64,000 nucleotides of DNA from Micropterix aruncella (lineage: Eukaryota > Arthropoda > Insecta > Lepidoptera > Micropterigidae), in contig OX155963.1 in assembly GCA_944548615.1 (NCBI GenBank), positions 28,413,659 through 28,477,658 on the forward strand. The letters run 5' to 3'. A model generated the notes under the pieces. The model ran no database searches and had not been told where the DNA came from. It was given only the letters and a program-made list of their open reading frames with translations. The position numbers and the translations under genes are program-made. How positions within the stretch are numbered: the stretch's first letter is position 1; every line of letters starts with the position of its first letter. Positions 1-12,252 of this stretch are shown here, piece after piece.

Positions 1-1269
1 AGGGGCTAAAATTTTTCTAAAACGTAATAATTTTCCTATCCAATATAATTTTTTCATAATATCAGAATTCTGTAAAATAAAGTGTACCTCAAATATAAAA
101 ACTACCCAGTAAAATATAAAATCATACCCAGTAAAATACATTCCGGCGGTTCCATACGGAAACCAGTATTTCTTATATGCAATACGTCTAAACATTATTT
201 CCAAAACAGTATACCTCGCTGGATGGAACAAAATATTATAAAATAATCATATGTAGTAAATTTTTTTATAGTGCTATTGCCAAAATAGGGATTTTTTTTA
301 TATATAATATGGCAAAAGTACAAAGTTGAAAATAAAATGATATAACCCTATTATACAAAATAATTTGAAGTAACGATATTTTTCATATGCCTACATTAAT
401 AATCATGTTCTGTAACACAAATAAAATGTCTATGTAAAGTGCGATTAAAATAAAACTCGCAGCGGAGAAAGTGGACGAGCGCTCGAATAAAAATAAACCG
501 GTTCCGAGATAACAAAATCGAGAACGGACAACGCACGGCGCGGTTATAGGCGCACACAGCGAAGTTCTACCGTCAAACGACGCATCGAATATTACCGATT
601 AGGATAGCGACAACGGAATAATCAAATTACAGGAATGCGAGCGTACGACGAGTAGGTACATACCGGCAACCGCGGAAAATAAAATACGGCGCTCCGGCCA
701 AATAACACCGTCAGGAATAATATGCACGCATAGGACATTGGAATGATAGATAAAAAGTAGATATGCCGCACTTTGATAATAAAATAAATCAATAAATAAT
801 ATTAGTAAGAGTAAAGGGGTAAATAATAAAGGAACAATGTATAAGAATATTACTTAAAAACAAATAATAAGTTGCTATAAAAATAAAATAATAGAATAAA
901 TTTTTTTTCGGAAATTGATCTTGTTAAATAAGGGGGACTTTGAAATTTTTTAAAATTAGTTGAGAAAATTAAGACTTAAGGGGACTTACAACATTTAAAT
1001 TTTTTTAAATTTCATTTTTTTTAAGAATTGAGGATTTAGGAAATGCTTAGAAGTTTGGAATACTGAAAATAAGGATGAAAGTGTTGTAGTAAATTTGTTT
1101 CTTGTACATTTATTTTTAACATTGTGTATATTTGGGACTTAGACGTTTGGACTTATGTAATTTTTCACAGGTGTCTACATTTTGATTTTTTAGAAATTTT
1201 TTTTTGACTTTCACATACTCATTGCTTAATTTAACTGTGCCAAGGTAAGGCATTTTATTGGGAACATAG
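1..1269. other. AT-rich flank, no gene seen
   Basis: No coding frame of note. The segment becomes A-rich on the plus strand after about 420, with a more CpG-rich patch at 470-720. It may be decayed upstream sequence of the gypsy remnant that follows, but I recognise no protein in it. Confidence 0.4.
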
Positions 1270-1655
1270 ATGGGCGTTTCCATGCACCGTTTGGCTTTAT
1301 CCCGAAGGACGGTGAACCCTTGCACATAAACAACGCGTTCGAACACTCGAAAGGCCTCGAGGCGCTAGCAGAAACGTATGACGTGGTACAACAAAAAATC
1401 CTCGAATCTTTTCAAACAAATGCACAACGTTACAATCTACGGCGAAAACGAATTGAATATAATGTTGGTGACATAGTGTGGGTAAGACAGCACTACCTAT
1501 CAAAAAAGGCGGAATTTTTCTCGAGCAAACTGGCCCCGAGATTCCTAAAATGTAGAGTGGCGGAAAAGAAGTCAGCTGTGGCCTACGAGCTGGAGGATAT
1601 GGCAGGAAAGCAGAAAGGGCTTTTCCACATCAAAGATATGGTCAAGGCAGATTGA
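1270..1655 (+). pseudogene. Ty3/gypsy integrase C-terminal fragment
   Basis: The open frame ends at 1655; no genuine start is visible and the same frame reads upstream to about 1270, so this is a 5'-truncated piece of a polyprotein. The translation carries the hallmarks of the C-terminal part of a Ty3/gypsy integrase: a basic RYNLRRKRIEY stretch, then VGDIVWVR, then SSKLAPRF and AYELED, ending in HIKDMVKAD. In this family the segment follows the DDE core and helps bind DNA; the core, reverse transcriptase, protease and gag are not seen nearby. It is followed by the A-rich tract at 1680-5560. Family assignment is from motif recognition; the subfamily is unknown. Confidence 0.8.
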
Positions 1656-1679
1656 CGTCTATAAAAGTCCACTCCATAA

Positions 1680-4600
1680 CGAGTAAAACAATACGGAGAA
1701 ACGCACTCCTGGGCGCAAAGGCGAAAAACTTGAATAAAATGGCAAGGGTTAAAAAAAGCACATAGCAAAGCATACTTAAGTCAATAATGTAAAATCAAAA
1801 ATTATATCCTGAGTAATGTCTAAAATCACATCTTATAATAGTTCCGAAAGCCCCACAAAATAATAATATTAAAAGCGGTAAAATTGAAAATAATAAATAG
1901 GTCACATCAGTATTACAGGGTTAAAAAAATAAAAAATAAAATTTGTGTTAAATTTGGTTAAAAATAAAATATTCTAAAAAATAAAATATAAATACTATCC
2001 TCACAACTAAAATTAAAAGTAAAACATAAATAAATAAATAAATAAAGTTTAGTAAATTTAAAATGTAAAATATAGCACAAAGAGACACGAAGGTCCATAA
2101 CACCTCCTCTGGGAAAATGGTGGATATAGGCGAAATTTATTATTTATGAATAAGATATTTTATTTTTTATTTTTTAAAACGTTCACTAAGCCGGCTATAC
2201 CGACTTAGTATTCGTTTATACATATCTAGAATCTGTAGAAATGGGTTAGAAATAAAAATTAAAATTCGGAAATAAGTATTTAAAAAGTAGCAAGCTAATA
2301 TGTAGCTGAAATCGCACGGCATATTACTGACATTAGCGCAAAACTGTCCGGAATATAAAGTAAATAATAATAAATATGATGATTGATGGAAAGCGTGCTG
2401 AAATAATGCACATTAGGAGTTGAGGCTCTCCTACACAAGCCCAAAAGCTTCAGACGGGAGAAATAAAACTATATATATATATAAAATAATATTATGTATT
2501 TCGAGTAAAGAGGGAGAACGGCGGCCAATACATAAGTATGCCATCAAACCGTATCTTTACCCTGCTTTGTTTAGGAGAGGTACAGTAGGAGGTCTAGCGA
2601 ACTGAACATTGATAATTCCTCGAATAACGGGCACTCGCCTAAAAAAAAGAAAATAATAATAATTAAACCGGCAGTAAAATTTAAGTAAAAAGACCAATGC
2701 ATGACGTGCAGCAGGAGGGTCGAATATAATATTAATAACTAGGGTACATAGCGCATAATTATGTAAGTTCAGTAGCCAAAACCTTTCCCTTATGCTTCTT
2801 TAAAAAACGAATTTTAGAAAACATGAAAGTCAATAAAGACATATTATATTATTTATGAAACATGCTGTATTTTTATAAATTATTGGGGTGCATAGAAGTT
2901 TATAAACAAAGTATGAAAAGAGAATAAAAGGTGGTTCCGAATAAGATGAATGAAAAGTTATGAATAACCCGAATGAGTGGATATAAATTTTAAAACACCA
3001 TATAGTATACAAAAATTGCATATAAATAATATAATGAGGATTGAGACATCATGTAAACTAAGATATAAAATCGCGTCGAGCACCTCTAGACGTCGCGAAG
3101 AAAGGATATCGTCGGCAGGTGCAAAGATGATACTTTTCTTTCCATCAAGAAGCGGTCATTACGACCAACCTTGCTATAAAAATCGACCACAAATTGCGAT
3201 TTGGCAAGATCTAGATTTCATTCATATTTTTCCCAGACCGAAAAACAACAAAACAATGAAAATAAAAGGTTAATGAATAATTAAAAATATGTAATTAAAT
3301 AAAAGCTTAATACGTTAAAAACCGCAGCATTGTAACTAAATAAAAGTACATATATTATGATCTAATAAATAATAAAATGCAACACTGCGAGACGTAGGCA
3401 ATAAAATCAGTTGGGTGATAAACTTGGACAAATTGCACGATCATTGATGGAACTACTGATTGAATAAGTACTGATGAATATAAACTTTAAAGTTATAAAT
3501 AACATTACTGAAAATATAAAACCTGAAATAATATGATAAATAGAATAATTATTAAAAAGTAAAAATTTATACCGATAAGGGGTCGCGGGAGTTTGAAACA
3601 CCGCCAGTATACCCCGATAACCGGAAATAAACCTGGTTTCGAATAAACTATGAACAATAAAACTACTAAATAATGTAACGTGACTAAGCACGGTGAAGAT
3701 AAAATAGAATAATGTAAAACCGATGATGGGATATTATTAACTACAATATTGAACTATACAAATGTAAAGAACATAATAAAGTGATTAATATAACGGATGA
3801 GGAACTTAAAAAAAGTAAATGAGACTACATAAAAATGACAATTAATGTATAACAAGGAGCGGAGCTATAAAATAGGTGGCGGAGGCGAACAAAATAACCT
3901 ATCTCTTAAAAACAAAACCCTGCCAAAGGAAAGATGCCAAAAGAAAATTGCCAAGGAGATTTTTTTTAGAAATAACCCATTTAAATAAAAAAAAAAAATA
4001 TAGTAATAATAATAATAAAGAAATAAATTAATAATAATATAGAGCTTAAATTAAAATATATTAGTTTTAGGAAAAGACGGGACAAGTCATAGGATAAGTA
4101 GCAAGTAAATATTAAAAGTAGTTATAAGTATACTGTTCTAGAAATAAAACATGTCATAGTTATAAAGGTAACGGGTAACAATAAGTTTTTTCTTGTTTTT
4201 ATTAAATCTTTCTGGGGAAAATAGAAAAGTAACTGCACTTAATTACTACACTTAATAATATTTTTGGTATTAATCTGTTTTTGTTAAATAATAAGTCTAC
4301 ATAATAATATTAAAATAAAACACGGGAGTCGATACAGAGTAAATTAGAAGTAATAAAATAAATACTACTATTGTAGAAACATGGAAATAGAACATTTTAA
4401 AAAAAAATAATAGAAAGTTGATATTGACATTGTGAATACATTGGGAGTATTAAAAAGTAAATACTTGAAAATTCATAAATTGGGGAAAAAATTAAATTTA
4501 AAAAGGGGAATAAATTGAAAACTAAAGGGGTGGCTTTACCAAGAAATGGAACTTGTCCTTGAGAACCTCAAGAACCAAAATATTACCGAGATGTCAAACA

Positions 4601-5560
4601 CCAACCCACACACACCAGAAGATCAAGTAACTCCTAGATACTGCTGCTGTTTTTTTCTAAATTTCAGGACGCGGGGTGAGCGTTGAACCATACTGGCGAA
4701 AGACGGGCAAACACATATAACAACGAACATGCAAGGAGCTGACAGCGACGAAACCACTATAATAAGAAGGAGAAACGCTGCCAGAGAGAGTAACGGCGAG
4801 TACGAGAAATCGGAAGAGTACTACTCCGCCGCAGCCGGCGATAAGGTTTATTGATATAAATTAGACATTCAATGAGTGACAGCTTAATCAAAATTCGAGT
4901 TTGCATGAAAGTTTAAAATAGACGCTTTAGAGTGCACAAAAGTCCCGTAATGAAAAACTCGCGTATGTGTTCACAAACTAGTCTCCTCCGTGTCCGAAAG
5001 GAAAATTCCAAAGGAAAATTAAGCTATCTTGGTGAAAGGTTGAAGTGGCAAGAAATGGACAGAACAATTTTTAGTATAATAAGTACAAGTAAATTAATGA
5101 TAAAGTTTATTTTGAAGATTAATAACTAAAGATTGGTGGTTATTACCATATATGTTAAAAAGTTGTAATAATTATCGAGTACTAAAATTTTTCTTGCTGA
5201 TGTATAAGAATGTAATATCATGTTTAATCATACTAAAGGATATTGTTAAAGAATATGTAAAATGTAACTTCAAGATCTGTAAAGAAAAGTTGGAAATGTA
5301 AAATTAAATAACTATATAAAGAAAATATTTAAAGGTTTATGGTAAAGGACACGATCGTTGATGGTACTATATAAAAGAAAACTAATTAAATAACTTAACA
5401 ATCTAAAAATATAAATACATATAAAGAAAGTTTGAATAAATAATAAAATATTGACTATGATATAATTGAAAAAGGACAGCTAAGTTTTCAATGAGATAAT
5501 ACTGGAGTATAATTATAGAAAAGTCATAATTTATAGACGCTAATGGTATAGCTATGAAGG
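1680..5560. other. Long A-rich, strand-skewed non-coding tract
   Basis: About 3.9 kb downstream of the integrase fragment in which A clearly exceeds T on the plus strand over long stretches, with AATAAA-like words repeated many times and only short AT-rich frames. It could be the non-coding 3' part of the gypsy element or independent decayed sequence. Around 4640-4680 a T-rich run ends in TTTCAG, a good splice-acceptor look-alike, and a 41-codon frame opens at 4729 (MQGADSDETT start), ending TATTGA. I recognise no protein product. Confidence 0.45.
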
Positions 5561-5569
5561 TTGGAATTA

Positions 5570-6340
5570 GGGATATAGGTGAATCTTCTTCTACTTTTCC
5601 ACTGATAGGTCAGCATTTTCCGCTCGATTTTGGATTTTGTTTTTGGTTTAGGCGTTGTCCCTGTTGTTGGTTTAGGGTGCACGAGGTCGCGCACGACGTT
5701 CACTAGCCGGCGTTGTAATGTTTGGGGTTCTACATATTTAGATTTCTATAAAGTCGTACGTAGTACGATAGGCCCCAACATTGCCGGCGAAATGTCGTCG
5801 ACATAATTCGCCGTACTTTAAACGTCCCTATTCGGTGACGGCGGTCGCGTGCGCAGACAGGAGAGAATCCGTATTCACTTGTCCCGGACATCTCCTACGA
5901 GAAGTGGCTCCCTTCCTTTGGCGTGAGTAAATTTCTAGTACTAAAGTAAATTATAGGACTCTGGCTTAGACCATCCTTTCTTGTTTTCTAGAGGGTTTTT
6001 ATTTCCTATTGGCTTGGATTATCGCCTCCACTATCAACTGTAACATCAATTGAGAATTCGCCGCCGCAAAGACTATCTACGCGCGACGGCGATTGAATTC
6101 AACCACTTGCTCGCCCTTGACGGATGTACCATACCCATATAATTCTGAGGACGAAAGTATCTGCCGACGTAGCAGCAAAGCAGCTAGAGTTTCGACCAGC
6201 AGGCTGATGCAGCACGTGTACGCCGCGGATTCAATCAAGGTACAAGTACTCCAATTTTATGTGAGGTCTAGGCAACTCTTTAGTTTTCCTCGAAGGTTCC
6301 GAATTTGATATAATAGAGGGGTGTAAAACGGGGCAGGGGC
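5570..6340 (+). other. GC-richer block with candidate exon or LTR-like sequence
   Basis: Composition changes from A-rich to balanced and CpG-containing. A frame following the TGA at 6051-6053 runs to the stop at about 6306 and includes PYPYNSEDES, then STSRLMQHVYAADSIK, immediately followed by AAG|GTACAAGT, a good splice-donor match at about 6239. This could be a small host exon or the start of a retroelement gag; I do not recognise the protein. Around 5700-5790 there is an imperfect inverted repeat (GTTTGGGG / CCCCAAC). Confidence 0.25.
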
Positions 6341-6889
6341 GTAAGGCTCAAAATACCCTGAAGCTAAGGACCCGGTGAGAAACCGGATAATGATACCAAT
6401 TTTCAATCAAGGCATAGTAAAAGTAATCCATTAAAATATTTCAAAATTAAGACAAATCAAAAAGTCTCAAACAATTAAAGGTTACTAGAAAATTATCTGC
6501 CGCGTGTCGCGCGGCGAAAAAGGTCAAAAAGTACGTCAATGGTCGTGTAAATTATCAAGCGTGTCGATTATCTAGGGTATCTAAGTAAATAAATTGTGCT
6601 ACTTAAAAAGGTCAATATTAATAAACTAAAAATAATAATCATTGTAAAACCTTAAAAACCAACTTAGTATAATTTAATTTTGAATCCGTCTTTATCATCG
6701 CCATCTGCGAGATATACGAGAGTATTAATACTGTGTAATAATATTATAAAAATTAATATAAGGAATCTGGAAGGCGTTTTTGCGAAACTTTATGAAATAA
6801 CCTTTGATCCCGCATTTAGGGAAATAAACCTTTAATTTCGAAAATACAGTTTTTTCTCATTTGAACGGGAAGAAGTGCGACTCCTTAAA
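6341..6889. other. AT-rich, nothing recognised
   Basis: No coding frame, RNA gene or recognisable repeat end was found here. Confidence 0.4.
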
Positions 6890-7879
<990 letters not shown>

Positions 7880-8165
7880 CTCTAGGTCGGCTCAACTCAA
7901 GCTCCCATCTGTTAGCCTCTTCAAAAAGGGACTATCCTAAAAGGGCCGCAGCGAACTCTGCCTGTCGCTGTAACCTACGTTTGTGGTCCGTTTGGATCAA
8001 AGGTTCCTATTCGGCGGAACACCTCGAGCGAAAATAGACGGTTTTCTCACCGTGCAACGTTAGACAATCGACTGTTCACTCCGGGGCATAACCAGGAGAA
8101 TCTGGAAACGTATGTTTCCTAAGCAGCAGGGGGTAGCTGTTGACCTGGCGTCATCTATACTTGTA
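7880..8165 (-). repeat. Family A repeat, degenerate reverse fragment
   Basis: Reverse-strand matches to family A, including the complement of the GCTTAGGAAACAGTAT-like and ACAGTCGATTG-like segments around 8055-8130. Diverged and without clear ends. Confidence 0.45.
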
Positions 8166-8669
8166 ACTTGTAGGACTTACTTGTAGGATAGATAGGATAG
8201 CAGGAGACATAAGAGACTTGTCGACCGCTCACTTAATCCACTGTTTCTTTCCGGAGATCAAGACCAAGGTTGAAAATAATTAAGTTCCTACGGTTTGACT
8301 ACCACATTACTCAGATAATTTGAGGGCAAGGAAATTTCAAGAGCGAGCTTTTTGATCTTTGGCTCATAGATGATACGTGGTATTGTGGAACTGGTAGTCA
8401 GACCGTTGATAATATTCCGTGGATGTGACATTTAGCCGTCAGAACAAAATTGTAGGATGCGACCGGTCGCCACCTCAATGGGTCTGCTATCTGTCCTATC
8501 GGCTTATATTTAAAGCTATAACTGTTATTTATGAGGTACGATACAACGTAACTTGCAAAAAAATGATATGTATTACTATAAAATACTGAAATTATAATGG
8601 GATTCGGTAAGTTATAATAATAAATATCAATTTTTGCGGGTTACGTTGTTTATGGGTCACTTAAACAGT
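8166..8669. other. No gene seen
   Basis: Mixed-composition sequence between two family A copies. No coding frame or recognisable element. Confidence 0.35.
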
Positions 8670-9400
8670 AGCAGTTGGGCGGTGTCGACTTCAACAGGCG
8701 AACCCATCACTCCAAGCTGGAATAACGATATGTGATCGTTCTTTCAGCCGTTGGATGTGCATAGAAGACTTTTAGTCTGACGGCACAAGCTTAGTAATTC
8801 CACGAGCCCGTTAGAGACCATCGCCTTACGGCGAGGCACCGGGAAAGGTATCCAGCGGGCAGCCACGCCCCCTGACTACCAGTTTTGGAAAGATATCTCC
8901 GTCTGGAATTATTCATCAAGAAACCTGCAACCTACCCACTGGTAACGGGCCCGAAGTCACTTGCGCGACCTCTACCTGCCGTATGTTCAGGGGTTATTCA
9001 GTTTGAATCTGTCGCGGACCAAAGGCATCTTTTGCCCGGCTCTGAATTGGTAGTCTAATAGTGATTTCAAGAGTGGTTAACGACAGGCCAACATCCATCC
9101 CCGCTGCTTAGGAGACAGTATATTTCCATAGTCTCTAGACTCCTTTAGCAATTAGTCAGAGTGCACAACCGATTAGCGTCGCCGAACGGTGCGCAAAGCG
9201 TCCAATAGCGCTGGAAGGCAACCCCACCAGGAGAAACCGATCCACCAACAAAGGCCTTAGACGCGAGAGTCTTACCTGAGGTAGCCTTCCACATGAGGAA
9301 GCTTCTGAATAGGAGCTGAATCGTGAGTTGGGCCGATCCGAGAACCAAATGGATCTTATGGCCCAAGCTGTACGAAACCATTCGCTACCACTTAAATAGT
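8670..9400 (+). repeat. Family A repeat, near full-length
   Basis: An unclassified CpG-rich dispersed repeat. It opens with a GTGTCGACT(A/T)CAACRGGCGAAC-type start, passes through GGCGAGGCACCGGGAAAGGT, CCCCCTGACTACCAG, GAAGTCACTTGCGCG, TCGCGGACC and GCTTAGGAGACAGTATAT, and closes with TAGGAGCTGAATCGTGAGTT then a CCCAAGCTG-like end. The same order of blocks recurs at 15.5, 21.1, 21.6 and 62.9 kb, and on the minus strand at 45.5 and 53.2 kb. No protein is recognisable in either strand. It may be the 3' UTR or non-autonomous form of a retroelement. Confidence 0.7.
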
Positions 9401-9416
9401 AGCAATACCATGATGA

Positions 9417-9560
9417 TGTTTGTTTGTTTGTTTGAAAAGCTTTATTGCACACACAAAAGAGAATATTGTGGTGGGCCTATTGCCAAGTGGAAATATCTTC
9501 CAGCCATACCGCCAGCGTTATTGTGTCTAAAGGTTTATGTGGGCAAATTGATATATAAAA
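9417..9560 (-). mobile_element. LINE 3' end (TTTGTGTGTGCAATAAAG family)
   Basis: Read on the minus strand it ends GTGTGCAATAAAGCTTTTC followed by (AAAC)n, a polyadenylation-like motif then a simple-repeat tail. The preceding CTGGAAGATAT and GGCAATAGGCCCACC match the 3' ends at 34010-34137 and 57209-57370, so the three are copies of one LINE or LINE-dependent family, all 5'-truncated. Confidence 0.7.
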
Positions 9561-9718
9561 GGAGTCATACATGAATACACCTGAGTAATAGTCATCATTA
9601 AAAATATAAAACAGTAATTAGTAACGTATGTCAACTCGATATTGAAGGGAGGAATGGAATAAAAGGGCAAACAAAGAAGGGGGAGGGGAGGGGGTATTCA
9701 CGAGTTGAGTAATAGCCA

Positions 9719-10098
9719 TAACAGACGCTCGGATTTAGTACGGCGGGCCGAATCCGCGGACCAAATCCATTCTTGCAAAAGACGACCCGACCGGACAGTA
9801 TAAAAAATGAGCGCACGCCCGGCTTTTCGAACGCGACTTCGACGCGTTTCGAACGCCCATTGGTTTTTTTGGCCCATTGGCCAGCCCTGACGGACCCGAG
9901 CACTGATTTTGTACGGAGAGGACCATATCCGATGTGCCGGCCGTCCACACGCACGGATTTGGTACGGAGCGGACCATATCCGCATCGGACCGCCGCGGAA
10001 AAAAATACTAATTATTATTGTCGCCGGACAGACGAACAGATATGGTTTGTAGCGGACCAAATCCGCGATCCGGCCATACCAAATCCGAGCGTCTGTTA
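9719..10098. mobile_element. 380-bp MITE with terminal inverted repeats
   Basis: Starts TAACAGACGCTCGGATTT and ends with its exact complement, AAATCCGAGCGTCTGTTA; similarity continues inward with GTACGG / CCGTAC-like and GCGGACCAAATCC blocks. Further internal copies of a GTACGGAG(A/C)GGACCATATCC motif lie at about 9914-9933 and 9970-9990. No transposase frame. The flanks do not give a clean target duplication, so the superfamily is uncertain. It lies next to, and probably interrupts, the reading frame of the candidate exon at 10105-10440. Confidence 0.8.
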
Positions 10099-10104
10099 CG
10101 GGAA

Positions 10105-10440
10105 TTAATGTATCTTTAGAGATGTATTCTTCTGAAGGGAATCCCACAACACGCTGTAACCTGGATTGCAGCGTTTTTAGTTTATTTGAGTGCAGGGCGG
10201 AGGAATCCCTTACCACGTAGTATTTAGTAGGTATTCGAATATCGGAAACTCTATTAAAAATTATTACCTGAAAAATCCTGATTTTGCAAGGCGGCAAAGG
10301 TGTCCATACTAGAGTGTCATCAGTCATCCTAACATAAATGCGCCTTCTGTATACATGAAGATGTGATGAAATAATCTTTTCAGTGGGATTCACGGAGCTG
10401 ATATTGAATATTAGGATATTTTTCAGGATCTCTGGGTACT
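10105..10440 (-). CDS. Candidate host exon: TGF-beta/BMP-type propeptide
   Basis: On the minus strand a T-rich run ending TGTTTCAG (10441-10448) is a good acceptor. The frame that follows reads YPEILKN, then FNISSVNPTEKIISSHLHVY, then RRRIY, and stays open to about 10105. The block F-N-[IL]-S-S-x4-E-x-I-x-S-x-L-x-V-[YF]-R is the conserved start of the TGF-beta propeptide domain in BMP/activin-type ligands, where it forms part of the latency-associated prodomain of a secreted growth factor. KIRIFQVI further on matches the later strand. A donor CAG|GTAATA would end the exon at 10268 in phase 0; the continued open frame also allows a longer exon (a second donor, GTG|GTAAGG, lies further on). No mature cystine-knot domain is seen in the window, so the 3' exons would lie beyond its left edge or were missed. 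Not verified by homology search. Confidence 0.45.
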
Positions 10441-10714
10441 CTGAAACAACATGGAGAATGTAATATTAATATTTAAGTAGGAGTAGGTACTACTCTAAAC
10501 ATGAAAAAATAAATATTTTCCTATATAGGTACATGTGCCATGTGCCCCAAGCTACAACAATTATTTTTACTGTACATGTTATATGACTAGTTAGATAACG
10601 GTCTGAATTTCCATGTAACTAAAGTTACATTTTATAATATTCTAAAAAAATAGGAATAAATATCTTAAAAGAAATACGATGAGAAAAATCGAAAACAAAA
10701 AAAATGAAATAAAT

Positions 10715-12244
10715 TAGGGATTGACATCGAAGGAAAAATATCGATGCAACTATCGATACCAATATCGTAAAGCAAACATCGACGGTTGAAAAATATCGTT
10801 AGCAAATCATCGATATTTAGAAATAGAAATAGAAATATAGAAATTCCGAAATTGTGGTTGTACATTTATGGTGATAATGCGTAAAATTATGTCTCTCACA
10901 ATTACCTGTTATTATAACAGATTGACAAATTTACTTATCTGCTAATTTTGTAATTTCTTATTAAAAAATGTCATTATTTCACTAGTTTGTCTATAATATC
11001 TAAATCAAATCAATAATAATTTGTAATGTTCATTGAATGGTCTGAAATAACATTTAAAAAAGATATATAACATGAAAAAATCTAAACAGACCGGATAGGT
11101 ATCACTAACAGTAGAAGACATATAATAAAAATAATTCAGCAATAATATAAAAAAATCGGTTGTGTCACCCCAAGACTTTCCTGACTAGTATCCGGGGAGG
11201 TGCGGAAAAACAGCGACATTTTTTACTCTAGTACCCCAAATTTGTATGGCAGGTACCCCAAACGTTGATCGTAAGTACCCCAAAAACTAATAGGTTCTTC
11301 CGATGGTTAACAGAAGCTTCTATGCCAAATTTTAACTTAGACAGATTAAGCGTCTGGGCGCTATCGCGGAAACAATTTTTTCGCCGGGAACCCCAAATTT
11401 GTATGGGAGGTACCACAACCGTAGGGCGTAGGGACTCCAAAAACTAATGGGTTCCTCCGACGGTTAACAGAAGCTTATATACCAAATTTCAGCTCAATCC
11501 GATTAAGCGTCTGGGCGCTATCGTGGAAGAATACATACATACAGACAGACATACAGACATACAGACATACATACAGACAGAGATCGGTCTGGAAATAGTC
11601 TCAATCGTCTCAGGGAGTCTCAAAATATATATTCCCATCTTCATCTCAAAATTTCCTTTTAGCGCGATCACAATACTTTCCTTTCCGATAGGTCGTCAGG
11701 AAAGTAAAATAAAGAAAAAATCAAAAATCGAGGAATAATCAAAATCCGCAAAATCCGCCTATAAATACGAAATGTATATAATTTAAAATGTGTAATCTTC
11801 CTAACTGAATTATTGTACAAAAAATGCATCTTTAGCTCATATAACATTGATATTTTTGTCGCTAAAACATCGTTCGTTAGCCTCTATTTTGCTGACCGTC
11901 TTTAGAAGAGGTTACCACACTTATATTACGTATAATTCAACATAGGTGTCAAAAATTAAACAGAACAAAATGTAATTAAATATAAATTAAAAATAGGAAA
12001 TGGCTGTGTTTAATCAATTCAATTCCATTTTTTTCTATTAAAGTGTCAAGAAATATCGACTTCGATAAAATATTATTATTATTATATGAAGCAAAAAAAA
12101 ACATAATGTATGGATGAGAAATATCGACGGAGGAACGTCAACGGTGCCAAAATATCGATAAGGCATCATCGATGTAAAAAAACATTAAACATCGTTCTCT
12201 AACTATCGATGTTTTCGATGTAACAGACGTCGATATCCACTCTA
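10715..12244. mobile_element. hAT-like non-autonomous element
   Basis: Left end TAGGGATTGACATCGA and right end (complement) TAGAGTGGATATCGA form short imperfect inverted repeats. The flanks are AAATAAAT (10707-10714) and AAATAAAC (12245-12252), a 7 of 8 match consistent with the 8-bp target duplication of hAT elements. About 100 bp at each end is packed with ATCGAT/ATATCG motifs (10724-10823 and 12118-12236). No transposase frame is present. The interior holds the unrelated repeat at 11228-11720. Confidence 0.6.
11228..11720 (+). repeat. Duplicated module plus ATAC/AGAC simple repeat
   Basis: Two adjacent diverged copies (about 11230-11375 and 11395-11525) each contain a CCCCAAATTTGTATGG start, GGTTAACAGAAGCTT and a GATTAAGCGTCTGGGCGCTA end. 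The second runs into CATACATACAGACAGACATA-type simple repeat and then TTAGCGCGATCACAATACTT; a related GCGCGTTCAGAATACT segment occurs at about 14788. This module-plus-tetranucleotide arrangement is common in lepidopteran repeats; superfamily not determined. Confidence 0.6.
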
Positions 12245-12252
12245 AAATAAAC

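Noticed and set aside
3407..3691. 94-codon minus-strand frame with hydrophobic stretches
   Set aside because: Low-complexity AT-rich translation within the A-rich tract, with no recognisable domain.
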